DNA of 22,261 nt from Bacteroidota bacterium (GTDB lineage Bacteria > Bacteroidota > Bacteroidia > Flavobacteriales > Weeksellaceae), in assembly GCA_023420435.1 (NCBI GenBank), contig JAEZWE010000201.1, positions 1-22,261 of the forward strand, in the 5' to 3' direction. Positions 14,361-20,333 of the stretch are shown here, in pieces. The notes under the pieces were generated by a model. The model was not told where the DNA came from. It did not search any database and saw nothing but the letters and a program-made list of their open reading frames with translations. A program made the translations under genes and the position numbers. Each line of letters opens with the position of its first letter. Within the stretch, counting starts at the first letter, position 1.

Positions 14361-16736
14361 ATGTATGTTCGGTTTAGCTTAGCTTTTATTCTTTTTTACG
14401 TTGGGATATTGGCACAAAATCATCAAAATAATCCAGCAAGCAATCATGGAAATAAATTTGAGCAATTAGGTACCATCTTACCTACACCTAATGTTTACAG
14501 AACTGCTTCAGGAGCTCCCGGATCTCAATATTGGCAACAAAGAGCGGATTATGAAATTAATGCGTATTTGGACGAAGAAAAATTAAATTTAAAAGGTTCG
14601 GAAACGATTACATATTACAACAATTCACCCGATAATTTAGAATATTTGTGGCTACAGTTGGATGAAAACCAGCAATCAAGCATTAAAAATGCTAATTATC
14701 AAGCATCTTCTACACTTCCTGACACTTCTAACACCGATCGTTTAAGAATTACCGATTTGCCGGCAAAAGACAATGGTTTCGGGGTTAATATCGAAAAAGT
14801 AACGGATGTTTCCGGAAAACCAATTCCTTATTTCATTAATAAAACGATGATGAGAATTGATCTTCCCAATATTTTAAAAAGCGGAGAAAAAATTATTCTT
14901 AAAATTGATTGGAATTACAATATTCCGGATCGAATGAAACAAGGAGGACGTGGTGGTTACGAATATTTTCCTGAAGACGGAAATCATTTGTTTACAATGA
15001 CGCAATGGTTTCCAAGAATGTGTGTTTACAGTGATTTCAAAGGCTGGCAAAATAATCAGTTTTCAGGACGTGCAGAATTTGCGCTTACTTTCGGAAATTA
15101 TAAAGTTTCAATGAATGTTCCTGCAGATCATATTGTTGCAGCAACGGGAGAAGGAAAAAATTATGATCAAGTTTTGTCCTCATCCCAATTATCAAGATAC
15201 AAACAATCTCAAAACGCTTCTGAACCAATAGAAATTGTAACATTAGAAGAAGCAAAAAAAGCAGAAAAATCTAAATCCAAACAAAGAAAAAATTGGATTT
15301 TTGAGGCGCAAAATGTGCGTGATTTTGCATGGACGTCTTCAAGAAAATTTATTTGGGATGCGATGCGCGTTACCATTCCAGAAAATGGAAATAATGTAAT
15401 GGCTATGAGCCTTTACCCTAAAGAAGCTTACGGTTTATATCGCAAATTTTCAACAAAAGCGGTTGCTCACACGATAAAAACCTATTCCGAATTTACGATT
15501 CCTTATCCTTATCCTGTTGCACAATCCATTGAGGCCTCTAATGGAATGGAATATCCAATGATTTGTTTCAATTATGGAAGAACAGAAAAAGACGGAACCT
15601 ATTCTGAAGCCACAAAATATGGAATGATTGGCGTTATTATTCACGAAGTTGGACATAATTTCTTTCCTATGATTATCAATTCTGATGAAAGACAATGGAG
15701 TTGGATGGATGAAGGATTGAACACTTTTGTAGAATATCTTACAGAAGAACGTTGGGATAACAAATTTCCTTCCAGAAGAGGTCCGGCTCATGCTATTGTG
15801 GATTACATGAAATTGCCAAAAAATCAACTGGAACCCATTATGACAAATTCTGAAAATATTATTCATTTCGGACCCAATGCTTATGCAAAACCGGCAACTG
15901 GATTGAATATTCTTCGCGAAACAATTATGGGAAGAGAACTTTTTGACAAAGCATTTAAAACCTATTCCAAAAGATGGGCATTTCGTCATCCGGAACCTGC
16001 AGATTTTTTCCGAACGATGAACGATGCCAGTGCAGAAAATCTGGATTGGTTTTGGAGAGGTTGGTTTTATGGCATTGATCCTGTGGATATTTCTTTGGAC
16101 AAAGTAACCATTGCAGAACCTGATTTTAATGTAAATCCTAAACCAAGAGAAAGCAGCTATACAGTTGATAAACCTCAACTTAACGATTTTGAAGATATTT
16201 CAAAAATTCGGAACAGAGAAGATAAAAACATCCAATTTTATACTGACATCGATAAGGAAACACGTGATTTCTATTGGAGATATGCTCGTGGAATGGAAAA
16301 AGTGGACACTTCTAAAAAATATACCAATACAACCGACAATTTGGAGAAACCTTCTTCAGCAGATATTGAAAAATTAAAAAATATTCGAGCTTATCAATTG
16401 GATTTCACCAATAAAGGAGGAATGGTAATGCCTATTATTTTGGAATTCATCTTTGAAGATGGAACGAAGAAACAAGATAAAATTCCTGCTCAAATATGGA
16501 GAAAGGATGAAAACAGTGTTTCTAAAACTTATTATTTTGATCAAAAAGTTAAATCGATTCAGATAGATCCAATGCGTGAAACAGCAGATATTGACACTTC
16601 CAATAATGTATGGGGAGAAAAAACTTCTGAAACAAACTCCAAATTTCAGGTTTTCAAACAAAAAAGTGAAGAAGCAAGACGCGGAGCTGCTAAAGAAACC
16701 ATTAACCCAATGCAAGCTGCCGGAAAAAAGAATTGA
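14361..16736 (+). CDS. M1-family zinc metallopeptidase, secreted
   Basis: A 791-residue predicted exported metallopeptidase. An N-terminal hydrophobic segment (MYVRFSLAFILFYVGILAQ) acts as signal peptide. An N-terminal beta domain (about 60-290) carries the ADYEINAYLDEEKLNLKGSETI strand pattern of M1 enzymes. The substrate-recognition segment GMEYPM (395-400) stands where classical M1 enzymes have GxMEN. Zinc ligands are His428 and His432 in HEVGH with Glu451 in WMDEGLNTF, the HExxH-x18-E spacing, and Glu429 as catalytic base. After the helical domain (to about 590) a roughly 200-residue C-terminal part is not recognised. A Lys-rich insertion lies near 298-312. There is no type IX secretion sorting domain at the C-terminus, which ends AAGKKN, so a periplasmic site is likely. 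It ends in a strong hairpin and may belong functionally with the HupE/DUF6702 genes upstream. Confidence 0.92.
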   Translation: MYVRFSLAFILFYVGILAQNHQNNPASNHGNKFEQLGTILPTPNVYRTASGAPGSQYWQQRADYEINAYLDEEKLNLKGSETITYYNNSPDNLEYLWLQLDENQQSSIKNANYQASSTLPDTSNTDRLRITDLPAKDNGFGVNIEKVTDVSGKPIPYFINKTMMRIDLPNILKSGEKIILKIDWNYNIPDRMKQGGRGGYEYFPEDGNHLFTMTQWFPRMCVYSDFKGWQNNQFSGRAEFALTFGNYKVSMNVPADHIVAATGEGKNYDQVLSSSQLSRYKQSQNASEPIEIVTLEEAKKAEKSKSKQRKNWIFEAQNVRDFAWTSSRKFIWDAMRVTIPENGNNVMAMSLYPKEAYGLYRKFSTKAVAHTIKTYSEFTIPYPYPVAQSIEASNGMEYPMICFNYGRTEKDGTYSEATKYGMIGVIIHEVGHNFFPMIINSDERQWSWMDEGLNTFVEYLTEERWDNKFPSRRGPAHAIVDYMKLPKNQLEPIMTNSENIIHFGPNAYAKPATGLNILRETIMGRELFDKAFKTYSKRWAFRHPEPADFFRTMNDASAENLDWFWRGWFYGIDPVDISLDKVTIAEPDFNVNPKPRESSYTVDKPQLNDFEDISKIRNREDKNIQFYTDIDKETRDFYWRYARGMEKVDTSKKYTNTTDNLEKPSSADIEKLKNIRAYQLDFTNKGGMVMPIILEFIFEDGTKKQDKIPAQIWRKDENSVSKTYYFDQKVKSIQIDPMRETADIDTSNNVWGEKTSETNSKFQVFKQKSEEARRGAAKETINPMQAAGKKN

Positions 16737-16753
16737 TATTTTTATAAAAAATG

Positions 16754-16794
16754 AAAAAAAAGTTATTTCAAAAAATTTTGAAATAACTTTTTTT
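16754..16794 (+). terminator. Terminator after the M1 peptidase gene
   Basis: GTTATTTC (16762-16769) pairs with GAAATAAC (16780-16787), extended by A/T pairs in the loop region and by an A-run (16754-16761) against a T-run (16788-16794). The symmetry would let it work in both directions. It starts 17 bases after the stop codon. Confidence 0.85.
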
Positions 16795-16829
16795 CTGCCA
16801 AAATTTCACCCCAATATTTAAAGTCTGCC

Positions 16830-16871
16830 AATTTGAACTTGAAACTTGAAACTTGAAACTTGAAACTTCGA
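16830..16871 (+). repeat. Heptanucleotide repeat upstream of groES
   Basis: Four perfect tandem ACTTGAA units at 16837-16864 are flanked in the same 7-base register by the diverged units AATTTGA (16830-16836) and ACTTCGA (16865-16871). The tract lies between the peptidase terminator and the groES start, where the groESL promoter is expected. Confidence 0.92.
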
Positions 16872-16885
16872 ATGGTATAAAGTTG
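16853..16885 (+). promoter_or_regulatory. Possible groESL promoter overlapping the heptamer repeat
   Basis: TAAAGTTG (16878-16885) is one mismatch from TANNTTTG. A TTG inside the ACTTGAA repeat (16853-16855) sits 22 bases upstream, and the next copy (16860-16862) 15 bases upstream. No CIRCE inverted repeat is seen. The repeats therefore may supply the -33 element, but this is a weak prediction. Confidence 0.25.
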
Positions 16886-16926
16886 GAGAAATTGAGCACA
16901 GAAAATATTTAAAAAAAATAATTATT

Positions 16927-17205
16927 ATGTCAGTAAATTTCAAACCATTAGCAGACAGAGTTCTCATCGAGCCAAACGCTGCTGAAACTACTACCGCATC
17001 AGGAATTATTATTCCGGACACAGCAAAAGAAAAACCGCAAGAAGGAACTGTAGTTGCAGTTGGACCTGGAAAAAAAGATGAACCAACTACCGTAAAAGTG
17101 GGCGACAGAGTACTTTATGGGAAATATTCAGGTTCTGAATTGAAGTTGGATGGAAAAGATTTTCTTATTGTAAGAGAAGGAGATTTATTGGGAATCTTGG
17201 GATAG
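16927..17205 (+). CDS. groES: Co-chaperonin GroES (Hsp10)
   Basis: A 92-residue co-chaperonin that caps GroEL and helps enclose folding substrates in the cytoplasm. It begins MSVNFKPLADRVLIEPNAAE, includes the mobile-loop segment ETTTASGIIIPDTAKEKPQ (about 19-37) and the GTVVAVGPGKK turn, and ends DFLIVREGDLLGILG. Length and sequence are normal for the family. The start has an A-rich leader with no Shine-Dalgarno sequence. groEL follows after 89 bases, a wider gap than usual for groESL, because heptamer repeats occupy the spacer. Cotranscription is inferred from order and the absence of a terminator between them. Confidence 0.97.
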   Translation: MSVNFKPLADRVLIEPNAAETTTASGIIIPDTAKEKPQEGTVVAVGPGKKDEPTTVKVGDRVLYGKYSGSELKLDGKDFLIVREGDLLGILG

Positions 17206-17250
17206 AGTTCAGACTGAAATTTGGTGTTATTTATTTTAAAAATTATTAAC

Positions 17251-17292
17251 TAAAATCTGACGTCTGAAATCTGACGTCTAAAATCTAAAAAA
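17251..17292 (+). repeat. Heptanucleotide repeat between groES and groEL
   Basis: Six consecutive 7-base units: TAAAATC, TGACGTC, TGAAATC, TGACGTC, TAAAATC and a diverged TAAAAAA. Two copies carry the palindrome GACGTC. The last unit ends 2 bases before the groEL ATG, so the tract forms the translation start region of groEL. Confidence 0.9.
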
Positions 17293-17294
17293 TT

Positions 17295-18917
17295 ATGGCA
17301 AAAGAAATAAAATTCGATATCGAATCAAGAGACGCCCTGAAAAGAGGTGTTGACGCATTGGCAAATGCAGTAAAAGTAACTTTGGGTCCAAAAGGGAGAA
17401 ACGTAGTCATCGAAAAATCTTTCGGTGCGCCACACGTTACCAAAGACGGTGTTTCCGTTGCGAAAGAAATCGAGCTGGAAGACAAAGTTGAAAATATGGG
17501 AGCACAAATGGTAAAAGAAGTGGCTTCCAAAACCAACGATATTGCAGGAGACGGAACTACAACAGCAACTGTTTTAGCTCAGGCAATTGTTCGTGAAGGT
17601 TTGAAAAACGTTGCAGCAGGCGCAAATCCAATGGATTTAAAAAGAGGAATTGACAAAGCTGTAACTGCGGTTGTTGCTAATTTAAAATCTCAGTCTCAAG
17701 CAGTTGGAGATTCAACAGACAAAATTAAACAAGTAGCTTCAGTTTCTGCTAATAATGATGAAACTATTGGTTCCCTTATCGCTGAAGCTTTTGGAAAGGT
17801 TGGAAAAGAAGGTGTCATTACAGTTGAAGAAGCAAAAGGAATTGACACTACTGTGGATGTGGTAGAAGGAATGCAGTTCGACAGAGGTTATCAATCTCCA
17901 TATTTTGTAACAAATCCTGAAAAAATGACTACAGAATTGGATAATCCTTACATTCTTTTGGTGGAGAAAAAAATCTCATCAATGAAAGAATTATTACCAG
18001 TTTTGGAACCTGTAGCACAGGCAGGAAAATCACTTTTAATTATTTCTGAAGAAGTTGAAGGAGAAGCTTTAGCAACATTAGTAGTAAATAAATTGAGAGG
18101 TTCTTTAAAAATTGCTGCGGTAAAAGCTCCAGGTTTTGGAGACAGAAGAAAAGCCATGTTGGAAGACATCGCTATTTTAACTGGTGGACAAGTAATTTCT
18201 GAAGAAAGAGGTTTCACTATGGAAAATGCTACATTGGAAATGTTGGGAACTGCAGAAAAAGTAACCATTGATAAAGACAACACTACTATTGTAAACGGTG
18301 GTGGTGAAGAAGCGCAAATTAAAGGTCGTGTAAACCAAATTAAAGCGCAAATGGAAACTACAACTTCAGATTACGACAGAGAAAAATTGCAAGAAAGATT
18401 AGCAAAACTAGCTGGAGGTGTAGCTGTTCTTTATGTTGGTGCTGCTTCTGAAGTAGAAATGAAAGAGAAAAAAGATCGTGTTGATGATGCACTTCATGCT
18501 ACAAGAGCAGCTGTTGAAGAAGGAATTGTTGCTGGTGGTGGTGTTGCTTTAGTAAGAGCTATTGCCGGATTAAATGTGGAAGGTGCAAACCAAGATGAAA
18601 ATACCGGAATTAAAATTGTAAAAAGAGCCATTGAAGAACCTTTAAGACAAATTGTAGCTAATGCTGGTGGAGAAGGTTCTGTAATTGTTGCCAAAGTTGC
18701 AGACGGAAGTGGAGACTTTGGATACAATGCAAAATCTGATGAATATGTAAATATGTTGGAAGCCGGAATTATCGATCCAACTAAAGTTACAAGAGTTGCA
18801 TTAGAAAATGCTGCTTCAGTAGCCGGGATGTTATTAACTACTGAATGTGTAATTACTGAAGTAAAAAAAGATGAACCAGCCATGCCTATGGGTGGAGGAA
18901 TGCCGGGAATGATGTAA
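17295..18917 (+). CDS. groEL: Chaperonin GroEL (Hsp60)
   Basis: A 540-residue subunit of the double-ring ATP-driven folding chamber. It starts MAKEIKFDIESRDALKRGVD and has the ATP-binding motifs VTLGPKGRNVV (about 28-38) and AGDGTTTATVLAQ (about 84-96). The apical domain carries RGYQSPYFVTNPEKM, and the chaperonin signature AAVEEGIVAGGGVAL is at about 403-417. The C-terminus is the usual flexible Gly-Met tail (MPMGGGMPGMM). No residue or length anomaly is seen. It is the second gene of the groESL pair, and a double hairpin follows it. The leader is unusual because heptamer repeats end 2 bases before its ATG. Confidence 0.98.
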   Translation: MAKEIKFDIESRDALKRGVDALANAVKVTLGPKGRNVVIEKSFGAPHVTKDGVSVAKEIELEDKVENMGAQMVKEVASKTNDIAGDGTTTATVLAQAIVREGLKNVAAGANPMDLKRGIDKAVTAVVANLKSQSQAVGDSTDKIKQVASVSANNDETIGSLIAEAFGKVGKEGVITVEEAKGIDTTVDVVEGMQFDRGYQSPYFVTNPEKMTTELDNPYILLVEKKISSMKELLPVLEPVAQAGKSLLIISEEVEGEALATLVVNKLRGSLKIAAVKAPGFGDRRKAMLEDIAILTGGQVISEERGFTMENATLEMLGTAEKVTIDKDNTTIVNGGGEEAQIKGRVNQIKAQMETTTSDYDREKLQERLAKLAGGVAVLYVGAASEVEMKEKKDRVDDALHATRAAVEEGIVAGGGVALVRAIAGLNVEGANQDENTGIKIVKRAIEEPLRQIVANAGGEGSVIVAKVADGSGDFGYNAKSDEYVNMLEAGIIDPTKVTRVALENAASVAGMLLTTECVITEVKKDEPAMPMGGGMPGMM

Positions 18918-18944
18918 AAAATAGCCGGGATTTTATAAAAAACC

Positions 18945-18990
18945 CCCTATTTATAGGGAAAAACCGTCCACTACTATTGGACGGTTTTTT
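18945..18990 (+). terminator. groESL terminator (double hairpin)
   Basis: A short hairpin, CCCTA-TTTA-TAGGG (18945-18958), is followed directly by a strong one: AAAAACCGTCCA (18959-18970) pairs with TGGACGGTTTTT (18978-18989) around a 7-base loop and ends in a T-run. The second is a classic intrinsic terminator. Confidence 0.9.
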
Positions 18991-19161
18991 ATTTAACCCT
19001 ATACTTGCAATACAAATGATGGTTAAAATTATAGTAAAAGTTTTTACTGATTTTACAAAAGCACAAGAGATAAAAATTGTAAATCGTGTAAGAAAAAATT
19101 AAAATTTTGTAATGAAATTAAATTAATATGAAACCAACTTTACCTAACCTAATAAACTATC

Positions 19162-19623
19162 ATGAAAAATTTTCAAATTAAATGTGCAGAATGGCTACTG
19201 CGCATCGCTTTGAGCGTCGGAATGCTAGCCGCAGTTGCGTATCGTTACGGACTCCTAAAAAAGAAAGACAGTGAATGGGGAAATTGGGAAGGATTATTGG
19301 ACTATGATAAGGTTCTTAATCCCTATTTTTCACAAAAAATGATTCACATTTTAGAAAATGCTACAAATTATTTCCAAATAGGATTAGCGATTCTACTTCT
19401 TGTTTCTTTTAAAACACCTTTTATTGCTAGAGCTACAGGTTTTCTTTTGCTTATTTTAGCACAAACCACCATGATTCATTTAGAGGTAAAAGCACCATTA
19501 GATTACTCTATTTTCGTTGCTGCTGCTGCTGCTTTTGCATTAAGTATCATTGTAGAACTTCAAAGAAGTGAAAAAGCCTTAACAAAAAGAGAAACCAGAA
19601 TTCCTAAACCCGTAAATAGTTAA
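19162..19623 (+). CDS. DoxX-like integral membrane protein
   Basis: A 153-residue protein with four predicted membrane segments at about 10-27, 68-83, 89-107 and 112-131. The loop between the first two contains YRYGLLKKKDSEWGNWEGLLDY, and the N-terminal block CAEWLLRIALSVGML resembles DoxX/MauE-type proteins, a broad family of small four-helix membrane proteins with varied or unknown roles. The C-terminal tail is basic and probably cytoplasmic (QRSEKALTKRETRIPKP). It stands alone, 172 bases after the groESL terminator and 78 bases before an unrelated secreted protein. Its function cannot be deduced; family membership rests on topology and overall look, with moderate certainty. Confidence 0.65.
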   Translation: MKNFQIKCAEWLLRIALSVGMLAAVAYRYGLLKKKDSEWGNWEGLLDYDKVLNPYFSQKMIHILENATNYFQIGLAILLLVSFKTPFIARATGFLLLILAQTTMIHLEVKAPLDYSIFVAAAAAFALSIIVELQRSEKALTKRETRIPKPVNS

Positions 19624-19701
19624 AATTTTTAATTAACAAAACAGATTTGCTAACTGGATTTAACTTTTGTGAAAATTTTAAATCTAGTTAGAAATTTGTT
19701 A

Positions 19702-20112
19702 ATGGAAATTTTAAAAAACTGTTTTCTTGTATTTGTCTTTCTAACTTTTTGTGTAGGATTGTTTTTTGCTCAAAATAAACATCCTTTAACGAATTCTACT
19801 AACAACAATAATGATTCCGTTAAAAAACAAAGTCACACCGTTGAAATTCCATATTTCGCAACGGAAGAAAACTTTCAATTATTACTGAAAGAAAACAAAG
19901 CCGTAATAGTTCATTATGGATTTGTACCGGTTTACAACAAAGAATTTGAGAAAAAATACGGCATCAAAATCCTCAATAAAGGTTGTGTGATTATTCCGGG
20001 AGAAAACCATCATTCTACAAAAAACAATCAAATTATCTCAAAATATTTGACGGGGAAATTTGGTGAAATTTGGAAAAAAGATCTCGGTTTTTCACCTCTT
20101 GGAGTTCAATAA
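19702..20112 (+). CDS. Secreted protein of unknown function
   Basis: A 136-residue protein I do not recognise. From the ATG at 19702 it begins MEILKNCFLVFVFLTFCVGLF, a clear signal peptide probably cleaved after FFA-Q. A Asn/Ser/Thr-rich linker (NSTNNNNDS) precedes a compact domain of about 90 residues containing EENFQLLLKENKAVIVHYGF, FEKKYGIKILNKGCVIIPG, the turn ENHHSTKNNQIISKYLTGKF and a C-terminal WKKDLGFSPLGVQ. One Cys remains in the mature domain. An in-frame GTG at 19669 would add 11 residues before the signal peptide and overlaps a TAACTTTTG stretch resembling a -7 box, so the ATG is preferred. It ends one base before the stop of the convergent 71-residue gene. Confidence 0.7.
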   Translation: MEILKNCFLVFVFLTFCVGLFFAQNKHPLTNSTNNNNDSVKKQSHTVEIPYFATEENFQLLLKENKAVIVHYGFVPVYNKEFEKKYGIKILNKGCVIIPGENHHSTKNNQIISKYLTGKFGEIWKKDLGFSPLGVQ

Positions 20113-20328
20113 TTACGCGTAAGCTTCCTGAAACTGCTTAATGAGTTCATCCAGCTTATGTCTTTGTACATATACCGTTTTTACTTCGTCGTATTTTGGT
20201 GATTTGTAGTACACTTCATGGAAATCCATACTTCCGTTTCCTACTTTTACAATTTTTAGAATTTCTATATTCAGTTTTATCAATTCGTCTTTCAAAACCT
20301 GAAATTCGTCATTTATATTAATATCCAT
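20113..20328 (-). CDS. Small conserved-looking protein, unknown function, downstream of ABC exporter
   Basis: A 71-residue acidic soluble protein with no signal peptide or membrane segment. The N-terminal part (NDEFQVLKDELIKLNIEILK, about 6-25) is predicted helical. A middle strand region (IVKVGNGSMDFHEVYYKSPK) follows, then a C-terminal helix (RHKLDELIKQFQEAYA). I recognise no family. It starts only 5 bases after the stop of the ABC exporter gene, so the two are very likely cotranscribed and perhaps translationally linked. That spacing, and a codon pattern that reads as ordinary protein, support a real gene. Its stop abuts the stop of the convergent secreted-protein gene with no bases between them and no terminator. 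Confidence 0.65.
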   Translation of the reverse strand: MDININDEFQVLKDELIKLNIEILKIVKVGNGSMDFHEVYYKSPKYDEVKTVYVQRHKLDELIKQFQEAYA

Positions 20329-20333
20329 AATTT

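Noticed and set aside
15450..16178. A 242-codon open frame on the minus strand inside the M1 peptidase gene
   Set aside because: It is antisense to a gene with intact zinc-binding and family motifs; its translation is rich in Cys, Phe, Ile and Arg with no recognisable domain, as expected for a shadow frame.
16640..16736. Type IX secretion C-terminal sorting domain on the M1 peptidase
   Set aside because: The C-terminus is a charged, Ala/Lys-rich tail ending AAGKKN without the expected beta-strand motifs and final basic pattern.
16872..16926. CIRCE-type heat-shock operator upstream of groES
   Set aside because: No TTAGCACTC-like inverted repeat with a 9-base spacer is present between the peptidase terminator and groES.
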